Below are positions 8,472 through 15,974 of a DNA stretch of 31,265 bases, one piece after another (within the stretch, counting starts at the first letter, position 1; each line of letters opens with the position of its first letter). The notes below the pieces were generated by a model. It worked only from the letters and a program-made list of their open reading frames with translations, did no database searches and was not told the DNA's origin. The DNA is from JBMHDW01 sp049889175 (GTDB lineage: Bacteria > Pseudomonadota > Gammaproteobacteria > Comchoanobacterales > Comchoanobacteraceae). The position numbers and the translations under genes were made by a program. The stretch covers positions 1-31,265 of the forward strand of contig JBMHDW010000016.1 in NCBI GenBank assembly GCA_049889175.1, written 5' to 3'.

Positions 8472-8500
8472 TACATGAATAAACATCCAATTTAAAGAAT

Positions 8501-9055
8501 ATGATTGAACCCGAACATTTTAATAAGTTATTAGAAAAATTAACAACTCATGAATCTTATTTAAAGACACCTGAAGGTTTGTCAAAAATAATTGAAATGA
8601 TGGCAAACGACATAAATGACCTAGAAAATCAAAAAGAATCTTTATATGATCAATGTCTCAGTGATGCACTCAGAGATTATGATGCTGATGATGATCTCAG
8701 TAACCCACAAGATAGAGAGCATCCTAGAGTAAATGTGGAAAATTTTAAAATGCAATCTAATCATATTATCAGAAAATTGAAAATGCTTAAAGGTAAGTAC
8801 CAAACACTTAAATCATTTTATGAAGAACATAACGATGCTGATCAATTGAGTGCTAAAGAGACATTAAATAACCTCATATTTCATCAATTATATGATCTAT
8901 TTGGTAACTTCCTTGATCAAGAAAACTTTCCTGATGAACCATTTCAGTTGAACAGCGACTGTACAGAGAAGCTATCCACAATCAGTGAAACTCACCCCCT
9001 AACCTTTGATATCATTAATGATCAAATCATCTATGATCAAAAACCAAAACCATAA
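8501..9055 (+). CDS. Acidic helical protein of unknown function
   Basis: A 184-residue soluble protein, rich in Asp, Glu, Asn, Leu and Lys, without signal peptide or membrane segment. The first half (about 1-60) and the region about 80-115 look like amphipathic helices able to form a coiled coil. They are separated by a very acidic loop with DYDADDDL near residue 60. The C-terminal part has no recognisable motif. The ribosome-binding site is weak (AAAG), but a good promoter lies upstream and the frame is open and uninterrupted between two well-defined genes. It converges with the CDF transporter gene, with only 24 bases between their stops and no visible terminator. I do not recognise the family. 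Confidence 0.75.
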   Translation: MIEPEHFNKLLEKLTTHESYLKTPEGLSKIIEMMANDINDLENQKESLYDQCLSDALRDYDADDDLSNPQDREHPRVNVENFKMQSNHIIRKLKMLKGKYQTLKSFYEEHNDADQLSAKETLNNLIFHQLYDLFGNFLDQENFPDEPFQLNSDCTEKLSTISETHPLTFDIINDQIIYDQKPKP

Positions 9056-9079
9056 ATGATAAGATAATCACATTGAGCA

Positions 9080-10156
9080 TTAACTTGAGCTTTGATGCTT
9101 TTCAAAAACAATACTTTGTAAAAAAGATGTTTGACGAACAACAGCATCAATCTCTTGCTTTTTGGGATACCGAGATGGGTTATGCACAATCACCTCTAAA
9201 CCACCCGTCAAATAATGAAGAACCACGGATTCTGCACTAATGTGGAACTGTTTTTTTATAAATGCAATGACTTCTGGTCGATTAGGCATTAAGTTAGGTA
9301 AAAGATCTACTTCATGGTTTGCTTCAGGGTCAACATGAATACTCACGTCAAGCACATTGGCCAGATGTTTCTTGATAGCGATAATCACAGATTCAGCAAT
9401 ATAATGCCCCTCAGAAATCGTAATTCTTGAATGACACTCAATATGAAGTTCAATCATAACCATCTCTGATATACTACGAGTACGAATTTGATGAACTGAT
9501 ACGACACCAGGTATCTCTAAAGCAATATGTTCGATTTGTTGAACCCCCGATGCTTGAATACCTTTATCCATGATTTCCATTAAGGCTGGCCAGGCCAAAT
9601 ATCCCCCTTGATAGCATAGATAAAGCCCCATGCCAAAGAACAAATGATGAGCAAAGGTCGGGCTTAGCCAATGTGCAATGCAGACAGCAAGTGATAGTGC
9701 TGAAAATAAAGCATCCATCAATAGATGCTTTGCTGCTGTTCTTAATAAAATAGAATCGTATTTTTGTGACCAATGCCGCCATAATATGATAATAAAGAGT
9801 TCACCCAGTAAGCCTATTACAGGTAGTATTGACCAACCCTTAGGAAAATCTGCAGTCACTGGCTCAGTACCATGAAAAACAATTGATGCGCCCATATGTA
9901 AAAATATGATTGATACCACCAATACGCACATTGTCTCTAGACGCAAAAACCCATAAGGAAATGTTTGAGTGGGTTGTTGCCGAATGTGCCTTGCAACCCA
10001 AACCATAAATCCATCAAGAATAATATCACCAGAATAATGAATAGCTTGGCTAAAAAAAAGTGATGCTCCTGAATGAATGCTTGCTAAAAAATACATCAAG
10101 CACATGAGCACATTGAAACTTAGACCAAGCCATAATAGCTGATTTGTTTGTTTCAT
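9080..10156 (-). CDS. Cation diffusion facilitator (CDF) family metal exporter
   Basis: A 358-residue inner-membrane protein with about six hydrophobic segments in the first 195 residues. The metal-binding site of the family is present: H40xxxD44 in the second segment (IHYSGDIILD) and H144xxxD148 in the fifth (KHLLMD). An HDHD set is typical of Zn2+-transporting CDF proteins. Residues about 205-278 form the usual cytoplasmic ferredoxin-like domain, ending in IHVDPE. About 80 further residues (280-358) form an extra C-terminal extension that standard CDF proteins lack. It probably exports zinc or a similar divalent ion by proton antiport. It is the last gene of the nhaA operon; its ATG overlaps the stop of the permease gene by four bases (ATGA), so translation is likely coupled. 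Confidence 0.88.
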   Translation of the reverse strand: MKQTNQLLWLGLSFNVLMCLMYFLASIHSGASLFFSQAIHYSGDIILDGFMVWVARHIRQQPTQTFPYGFLRLETMCVLVVSIIFLHMGASIVFHGTEPVTADFPKGWSILPVIGLLGELFIIILWRHWSQKYDSILLRTAAKHLLMDALFSALSLAVCIAHWLSPTFAHHLFFGMGLYLCYQGGYLAWPALMEIMDKGIQASGVQQIEHIALEIPGVVSVHQIRTRSISEMVMIELHIECHSRITISEGHYIAESVIIAIKKHLANVLDVSIHVDPEANHEVDLLPNLMPNRPEVIAFIKKQFHISAESVVLHYLTGGLEVIVHNPSRYPKKQEIDAVVRQTSFLQSIVFEKHQSSS

Positions 10157-11550
10157 GGACGCTTTCTGCTCATAGATAGCAAAACAGGCAAAACAAACAT
10201 AAATAGGCCAAAGACAAGACGGGCAAGCACTTCATGCCAAGACGTTATTGTTAAGATAGACAAAACAATAGGAATTGATGATACCACACAACCCAAGCAA
10301 GCAACCAACAAAACACCAAACTTACCAAATGGAATGATGGTGTTTTTTCTACCCTGACAAACTTTTGGCAATGCTAAAAACATCAATAAATACATGGATA
10401 AATAAACCAACGCCATCATGTTTAATAAAAAGCCAAACGCTCCTTCAAGAGAGGCATAGCTCATTAAATACACCGTCAGCAATGAAACCACTAATGTTTG
10501 TAACCACAGTATTCTATTAGGCGTTTGCTCATCATTACGTGTAAGTATTGGTAAAAGATCTTGATCTTTTAATGCAATAGATAAACCACGACTAGGGGCA
10601 AGAATCCAATTACTTAAGCCGCCAATAAGGCCACACGCGATAAGAAGACAAAAAACAGGTGTTAACCATGGTAGTCCAATGGATGTTAAGTATTGATAGA
10701 AAGTCAAGGCAATATACTTGAGACCATTGCCACCAGTTGCAGCACCTGCTGGTATTGAAAAATAGATTGCAAGACATCCAATGATCTGTGTGATCATAAT
10801 GATGGCTGCAGCCAGCAATAAAGCTCGTGGATAAGATTTTTTGGGGTTATCAACATCGCGAGTATGAACCGTAGCGATCTCAACTCCCGTATAGGAGAGC
10901 AAAACGACATCCAATTTTTCTTGTAATGAGCTAATGGAGTCTTGCGACAGCCATGTTGACCATTGGTTCGGCTCGAGTAACACTGCCAAATCACCACTAT
11001 GGCCTTTCGTGATATAATAGATAAATATAATAAATAACAGAACCATTGGAATGATTAGGCCAAGATAAGTCATCCAATCACTGAGTTTCACAGACATTGA
11101 TAAACCACGGCTATTAATCCAACTTAATACCCAGAAGAGCACAAGGCCACACAATAGCAATGTGGATAAATAGGTGTTTTGATCTACCATTGAGGCATCT
11201 ACATTCATTCCTGACATTTGATTGATACCAAAAAAGATAATCACAAACACAAACATAAGCTGCTGTGGGTAATAGACAATATTTTCAGCCCATTGAAGCC
11301 ATATAGCCAATAAGCCTAATGGCTTATTGAGCCCTTCTTTAACCCAAGTGTAAATACCGCCTCCATCAGGAAATACACTTGTTAACTCGGCAGATGCTAA
11401 TGCTGCAGGCAATAAAAAAAGGATTGCAAATAAAATAAAGTAAACAACAACCATGGGGCCATAGCTTGCTGCAATTGGCATATTACGAATGCTATCAACA
11501 GATATTACTGTCATTAGCATTAGGGAAAATGTAGTTAGTCTTTTAGTCAT
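10153..11550 (-). CDS. APC superfamily amino-acid permease, glutamate/GABA antiporter-like
   Basis: A 465-residue protein with about twelve hydrophobic segments. The start, SLMLMTVISVDSIRNMP, and the following DGGGIYTWV segment (FPDGGGIYTWVKEGLNKP) are characteristic of the APC glutamate:GABA antiporter (GadC-like) branch common in gammaproteobacteria. It probably exchanges or imports an amino acid; the substrate cannot be read from sequence. The open frame extends to a TTG at 11562, but the ATG at 11550 fits the family start and overlaps the bcp stop by eight bases. There is no strong ribosome-binding site, consistent with translational coupling to bcp. Within this operon, an amino-acid antiporter beside a Na+/H+ antiporter suggests pH or ion homeostasis. 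Confidence 0.9.
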   Translation of the reverse strand: MTKRLTTFSLMLMTVISVDSIRNMPIAASYGPMVVVYFILFAILFLLPAALASAELTSVFPDGGGIYTWVKEGLNKPLGLLAIWLQWAENIVYYPQQLMFVFVIIFFGINQMSGMNVDASMVDQNTYLSTLLLCGLVLFWVLSWINSRGLSMSVKLSDWMTYLGLIIPMVLLFIIFIYYITKGHSGDLAVLLEPNQWSTWLSQDSISSLQEKLDVVLLSYTGVEIATVHTRDVDNPKKSYPRALLLAAAIIMITQIIGCLAIYFSIPAGAATGGNGLKYIALTFYQYLTSIGLPWLTPVFCLLIACGLIGGLSNWILAPSRGLSIALKDQDLLPILTRNDEQTPNRILWLQTLVVSLLTVYLMSYASLEGAFGFLLNMMALVYLSMYLLMFLALPKVCQGRKNTIIPFGKFGVLLVACLGCVVSSIPIVLSILTITSWHEVLARLVFGLFMFVLPVLLSMSRKRP

Positions 11551-12025
11551 GATATTGATCAATTGCTTTTTGAAGCCAATTAAAGTGCTCAGGAACTTTC
11601 ACATTTCGATATTCAGCAATGAGCTTTTTTTGACCATCAAAAAGAAACGAAGAGCGCTCAATGCCCATGTATGCTCTACCCATAAACTTTTTTTCCTTCC
11701 AAACCATGAAGGTTTTAATAAGCTCTAGCTGTTCATCAGAAATAATAGGAAAATTCAATGACTGTTTCTCAATAAATTTCATAATCATACTTGGTTTGTC
11801 TTTTGTAACACCAATGACTTGAACTCCACGGTTTGATAAGTCAGCATAATGGTCTCTGAGCTCACATGACTGTTTGGTGCAACCAGGCGTTGAACTTTTT
11901 GGATAAAAATAAAACAATGTCAATGGTTGTGTCATTAAATCGTAAAGTGGTTGAATATGACCATTAGCAAGCGTGACTTGTAAGTTTGCTAGTGTGAATG
12001 GATCTTGTGTTGGTTTAGCTGTCAT
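11543..12025 (-). CDS. bcp: Thiol peroxidase, Bcp/PrxQ-type peroxiredoxin
   Basis: A 160-residue cytoplasmic peroxiredoxin that reduces hydrogen peroxide and organic hydroperoxides using thioredoxin-type donors. The active-site region FYFYPKSSTPGCTKQSCELRD contains peroxidatic Cys49 and resolving Cys54, the five-residue spacing of the E. coli Bcp subclass. GVTKDKPSMIMKFIEK and FPIISDE follow as in the family. The length is normal. The ATG overlaps the nhaA stop by four bases (ATGA) and has an AAGGAAG box inside the end of nhaA. Its position between two transporters is unusual; it suggests that the operon responds to combined ionic and oxidative stress, which is inference. Confidence 0.95.
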   Translation of the reverse strand: MTAKPTQDPFTLANLQVTLANGHIQPLYDLMTQPLTLFYFYPKSSTPGCTKQSCELRDHYADLSNRGVQVIGVTKDKPSMIMKFIEKQSLNFPIISDEQLELIKTFMVWKEKKFMGRAYMGIERSSFLFDGQKKLIAEYRNVKVPEHFNWLQKAIDQYHD

Positions 12026-13179
12026 AATGGCTTCCTTTTTTGGTAACTCTTAAGAATAATAAAACTGAAAAACGCTGATACTAAAGACCCCAATATAACA
12101 CCCATTCTGACAAAATTACTCAATTGATGCTCAACATCAAAGGCTAAATCACCGATAAATAAGCTCATGGTAAAGCCGATACCACAAATAAAGCTTACCG
12201 CTATGATATCTGACATAGGCAATGACTTAGGTAACACGACTAATTTAAGCCACCGCGCTAAACCTATCAAACCAGCAATACCGACAGGCTTACCAATCAC
12301 CAGACCAAGTGTAATACCCATCAGTATTGGATTAAATATATCTTCAAATTGAAATGACCTTAAATCAACACCTGCATTAAATAAAGCAAACACAGGTAAA
12401 ATAAATAGATAAATAGCAGGCATCATGTATGAAACATGTTTCATAAGTTTAATAAAGATAGGCTGATCTTTAGGCTGAGGAATAATCATCCCAGTAATGA
12501 CACCAGCAATCGTAGCGTGGATCCCTGATTCAAGGAGACAAGTCCATAGTAATATACCCAACACATAATAGACAAACAAAGAGTTCATACGAGTTGTGCT
12601 CATCATTAACATCACTGAAGTAATCAAACAAGATAAGCCTAACATAATATGAGAGAGATCCTTGGTGTAGTAAAGTGCAATGACAGCAATTGCACCAACA
12701 TCATCAAAAACAGCCAATGCTAACAAAAACGTAAAAATACCTTTTCTTTGCCGTGAAACAAGAGCACTTAATAGTGCGAGGGAAAAAGCAATATCTGTAG
12801 CCATTGGGATGCCCCAACCTACAGAGTGTATGCCTGTGGGGTTGAATAAAAGATAAATAGCCGCTGGGCAGAGCATTCCACCAACAGCACCAATCAGTGG
12901 TAATATTATAGCTGAGCCATTGGCCATAGAACCATGCTTCATTTCATATTTTATTTCAATGGTAACAAACCAAAAAAAGATGGCCATGAGTCCATCTGAT
13001 ACCCAATGATGCAATGACATCTTTTTCGTAATACCTAAGGCTGATGCATCGAACGAAAGATGAATCAAGTGATCAAAAGCATCGTGCATGGGTGAATTAA
13101 ACATCACTAAAGCAATTATGGTGGAAAGTAATAGTAAATATGAACCAATACTCTGAGTTCGTGTTGTGGTTTGGTCCAT
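12022..13179 (-). CDS. nhaA: Na+/H+ antiporter NhaA
   Basis: A 385-residue inner-membrane antiporter that extrudes sodium in exchange for protons and controls cytoplasmic pH. NhaA signatures are clear. Numbered from the upstream TTG at 13194, ATDIAF carries Asp134, AVFDDVGAIAVIALYYT carries the ion-binding pair Asp164-Asp165, and GKPVGI carries the conserved Lys302. The segment FFWFVTIEIKYEMKHG corresponds to the family's FFLVVGLEVKRE region, with some divergence. The ATG at 13179 was chosen over the TTG because an AAGGA box lies just ahead of it. First gene of the nhaA-bcp-permease-CDF operon. It is divergent from a second, unrelated Na+/H+ antiporter gene 64 bases away. Confidence 0.96.
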   Translation of the reverse strand: MDQTTTRTQSIGSYLLLLSTIIALVMFNSPMHDAFDHLIHLSFDASALGITKKMSLHHWVSDGLMAIFFWFVTIEIKYEMKHGSMANGSAIILPLIGAVGGMLCPAAIYLLFNPTGIHSVGWGIPMATDIAFSLALLSALVSRQRKGIFTFLLALAVFDDVGAIAVIALYYTKDLSHIMLGLSCLITSVMLMMSTTRMNSLFVYYVLGILLWTCLLESGIHATIAGVITGMIIPQPKDQPIFIKLMKHVSYMMPAIYLFILPVFALFNAGVDLRSFQFEDIFNPILMGITLGLVIGKPVGIAGLIGLARWLKLVVLPKSLPMSDIIAVSFICGIGFTMSLFIGDLAFDVEHQLSNFVRMGVILGSLVSAFFSFIILKSYQKRKPL

Positions 13180-13187
13180 GGCAATCC

Positions 13188-13216
13188 TTGACAAAAATTT
13201 GATGCTTTAATATGAT
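13188..13216 (+). promoter_or_regulatory. Near-consensus promoter of the NhaP-type antiporter gene
   Basis: TTGACA (13188-13193), 17 bases, TATGAT (13211-13216). This is close to a perfect sigma70 promoter. Its -35 box lies within ten bases of the nhaA start codon on the other strand and abuts the nhaA ribosome-binding site, so the two divergent units share one very compact control region. Confidence 0.7.
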
Positions 13217-13243
13217 TGATGAAATGTTAACAACATAAGCTCT

Positions 13244-14482
13244 ATGTTTCAAGTTCTTGCCCTCATATTTTCGTTATCACTTTTTTTGGGTTACTTAACG
13301 CAACGTTATTCTGACTTTCAGCCAAGCACCACCATGATCATTTCATCATTGATACTGATCACCTGCCTTTATCAAGCAGATTATGGCTATGGCATCTTTG
13401 ATTCAAGTGCAATCATAGATTCTGTTAAAAACATTGATTTTAAGAGTATTATCCTCGAAGGCTTCTTAGGCTACTTACTTTTTGCTGGCGCCCTATCAGT
13501 CCATTTCAATGACTTAAAAGAACAAATGATTGAAATAGGAATACTTGCATTGATCAGTACTTTAGTGTCTTCAGTTTTAATTGGCTACTCAATACAATAC
13601 ATTCTCTATTATTTCGGCCACCAAATACCTTTAATCTATTGCTTGCTATTTGGCGCATTAATTTCCCCAACAGACCCTATTGCGGTATTAGCTACCCTTA
13701 AGAAAGCTGGTGGATCAAAGTCACTACGGACATGTATTGCAGGAGAGTCATTATTTAATGACGGAATCGGTATTGTCCTATTTAGTGCACTTTATTTCTG
13801 CTTAGAGAATGTTCAACCTTTATCAGTAAGCATTATAACTTCTTTGTTTTTCTATAAGGCTGTCTTGGGCTCCATCTTTGGTTTATTGATTGGTTACATC
13901 ATGTTTCTGACTATGAACCACAAAACAAACCTAACACACATTGATAGCATGATGAGCATCGCCATTGTGACTGCTAGCTATGTGATAGCTGAGATGATTC
14001 ATATCAGTGGTGCATTAGCTATGGTATCAGCAGGTATCTTATTTCGGTATTTGCTCGAAGAAAAAAGCTTCGTTTCTTCACAAAGAAGGAACAACCTTTT
14101 CCTTGTTTGGCATGTTATTGATGAATCACTCAACTTGGTTTTATTTTTCCTTATTGGATTTGAAGTTGTTCATATTTTCAACTTTGATCATTACCTTGAG
14201 ATTATTCCCCTTTCTATCGTTCTTTGTTTATTAACAAGACTAATTACTGTTGCGATTCCTTTTTACTTTTTACGATCCTGGGGGCGAAATACCCATCCTA
14301 TCAAAACCATAACCATAGGTGGGCTAAGGGGCGGACTTGCAATTGCACTCGCTCTTTCACTACCTGATGAAGTAACCTATCGACCCATTATACTTTCATT
14401 AACCTACGCAAATGTTCTCTTTAGCTTGATCGTTCAAAGCACCCTATTTACGCTCATTACACGAAAAGAAAAAAACTTGTAA
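13244..14482 (+). CDS. CPA1-family (NhaP-type) Na+/H+ antiporter
   Basis: A 412-residue protein with 12-13 hydrophobic segments and the diagnostic CPA1 motifs. LISPTDPIAVLATLKKAGG (139-157) is the TDP-containing transport motif, GESLFNDGIGIVLF (167-180) holds the essential Asn-Asp pair (172-173), and GGLRGGLAIALALSLP near residues 363-378 is the conserved late helix. It exchanges protons for Na+ or K+ across the inner membrane. There is no long cytoplasmic C-terminal regulatory domain, so it belongs to the short bacterial type. A strong promoter lies directly upstream, but the ribosome-binding site is weak. The slipin gene follows after 53 bases, probably on the same transcript. Confidence 0.93.
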   Translation: MFQVLALIFSLSLFLGYLTQRYSDFQPSTTMIISSLILITCLYQADYGYGIFDSSAIIDSVKNIDFKSIILEGFLGYLLFAGALSVHFNDLKEQMIEIGILALISTLVSSVLIGYSIQYILYYFGHQIPLIYCLLFGALISPTDPIAVLATLKKAGGSKSLRTCIAGESLFNDGIGIVLFSALYFCLENVQPLSVSIITSLFFYKAVLGSIFGLLIGYIMFLTMNHKTNLTHIDSMMSIAIVTASYVIAEMIHISGALAMVSAGILFRYLLEEKSFVSSQRRNNLFLVWHVIDESLNLVLFFLIGFEVVHIFNFDHYLEIIPLSIVLCLLTRLITVAIPFYFLRSWGRNTHPIKTITIGGLRGGLAIALALSLPDEVTYRPIILSLTYANVLFSLIVQSTLFTLITRKEKNL

Positions 14483-14535
14483 GTACATTAAGACACTGTT
14501 ACATTGATAGAAGATAAACTAAGGATGGTATCATT

Positions 14536-15285
14536 ATGGCAGAAGTATTATTTTTTATTCTCGCAGTTTCATTTATTATTTTCATTAACTCAGTGAAAGT
14601 ACTCCAAGAATATGAAAGAGGTGTCGTTTTCTCACTGGGAAGATTTTATAAAGTTAAGGGTCCCGGTTTAATTATTTTGATACCTGGCATTCAGAAAATG
14701 GTTCGCATTGATTTACGGACTGTTGTACTGGATGTACCTAGCCAAGACCTTATTTCAAAAGACAATATATCAGTAAGGGTTAATGCTGTTGTTTACTTTA
14801 AAGTCGCTAACCCAGAATACGCCATCATAAGAGTTGAAGATTATTATGAAGCAACCAGTCAGTTAGCACAAACAACCCTTAGATCTATTCTGGGTGAACA
14901 TGAACTTGATGAAATGCTTCAAGAACGCGAAAAATTGAGCACAAGTATTCAGAAAATACTTGATGAGCGAACAGATGCGTGGGGGATTAAAGTAACACAT
15001 GTAGAAATCAAAGATATTGATATCAATGAGTCGATGATACGTGCAATCGCCAAGCAAGCTGAAGCAGAAAGAGAGCGACGCGCTAAAATCATTGCAGCTG
15101 AAGGGGAACTACAAGCATCACATAAGCTATCAGAGGCAGCAACAATTCTAAGTGAGAACTCGAGCGCAATTCAATTAAGATATCTTCAAACATTAACTGA
15201 AATTGCGGGCGAAAAGAGTTCAACGATTGTTTTTCCACTGCCACTTGAAATTGCAGATCTTCTTAAACATCTCCAAAAGAAATAA
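14536..15285 (+). CDS. Slipin, stomatin-like SPFH/band 7 membrane protein
   Basis: The 249-residue protein has one N-terminal membrane hairpin or helix (about 3-20), then an SPFH domain: QEYERGVVFSLGRF, GPGLIILIPGI, VPSQDLISKDNISVRVNAVVYFKV. A charged coiled-coil stretch, AKQAEAERERRAKIIAAEGE, follows near 172-192. This is the order found in bacterial slipins, which form oligomeric membrane rings and organise lipid microdomains. The ATG has an AAGGATGG box. Slipin genes are usually next to an NfeD-type protease-like partner; none is present here. Instead it follows the NhaP-type antiporter, and the pair ends at a strong terminator. Confidence 0.93.
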   Translation: MAEVLFFILAVSFIIFINSVKVLQEYERGVVFSLGRFYKVKGPGLIILIPGIQKMVRIDLRTVVLDVPSQDLISKDNISVRVNAVVYFKVANPEYAIIRVEDYYEATSQLAQTTLRSILGEHELDEMLQEREKLSTSIQKILDERTDAWGIKVTHVEIKDIDINESMIRAIAKQAEAERERRAKIIAAEGELQASHKLSEAATILSENSSAIQLRYLQTLTEIAGEKSSTIVFPLPLEIADLLKHLQKK

Positions 15286-15300
15286 CTTTGATCAAACAAA

Positions 15301-15328
15301 AAAAAGCACAGCATCGCTGTGCTTTTTT
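15301..15328. terminator. Strong bidirectional intrinsic terminator
   Basis: AAAAAGCACAGC, a three-base loop ATC, and GCTGTGCTTTTTT form a near-perfect 12-bp stem flanked by an A-run on one side and a T-run on the other. It sits between the convergent slipin gene (+) and the transglycosylase gene (-) and can serve both. Confidence 0.93.
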
Positions 15329-15341
15329 ATATCAATCTCAC

Positions 15342-15974
15342 TTAACCATTAAAAAAAGTAAAAAAAGGAAATTTTGATTTCACTTTTTGTTGGCACTGAT
15401 CCCACTGCCGTTGATAACGATATGCACGCTCTTCAACTTGTTTTGAAGCACGAAGTAAAACTGGTTTATTTTGGTATGACTGTTTTAAATAACCACCTGG
15501 TCCCTCGTGATAGGCTAGATAAATATCTTTAGGCTGATGAACGGTAAGCTTTGTTCTATCCATAATTTCATTAATATACCAGCCAATAAAGTCTACTGAA
15601 TCTGAGAACGATCGGCGAGAAGCCCACCATGAATAACGATTATTACTTTCAAGATATCGCTGCCATGTTGCGTCGATGACTTGTGCATAACCTTCAGCAC
15701 TTGAAGCTCGAGACCATGGTATTAAACCTAAGAAATAAGTGGTATAAGGCGGCTTTGCAGCATGCTTAAAGCTAGATTCCTGTTGTACAATAGCCGCAGC
15801 AAGCGCTAATGGAACATGGTGCTTAATTTCAGACCGACGCAAATCTTTATACCAGCTGGGTTTTTCTTCAAAAAGCAGGCAAATATCTTTTCTAGCATCG
15901 AGAGTTGGTTGTTGTACACTACAAGCAGTACAAAGTAATGCCAATGTGCTTATTTTAACTATCGTCGTCTTCAT
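15342..15974 (-). CDS. SLT-type lytic transglycosylase lipoprotein
   Basis: A 210-residue envelope protein. The N-terminus, MKTTIVKISTLALLCTAC, is a lipoprotein signal peptide with the lipid-accepting cysteine at 18; the box (LCTAC) is slightly atypical. A soluble SLT lysozyme-like fold follows, with likely catalytic Glu66 in AIVQQESSFK, then PWSRASSAEGYAQVIDATW and LAYHEGPGGY, the G-rich late motif. It cleaves peptidoglycan glycan strands, probably from the inner face of the outer membrane. It resembles a short family of uncharacterised transglycosylase-like proteins (COG4764-like). I chose the ATG at 15974, which puts the lipobox at the right place; the open frame extends to 15998. It overlaps the MFS gene by 20 bases and is probably co-translated with it. 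Confidence 0.88.
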   Translation of the reverse strand: MKTTIVKISTLALLCTACSVQQPTLDARKDICLLFEEKPSWYKDLRRSEIKHHVPLALAAAIVQQESSFKHAAKPPYTTYFLGLIPWSRASSAEGYAQVIDATWQRYLESNNRYSWWASRRSFSDSVDFIGWYINEIMDRTKLTVHQPKDIYLAYHEGPGGYLKQSYQNKPVLLRASKQVEERAYRYQRQWDQCQQKVKSKFPFFTFFNG

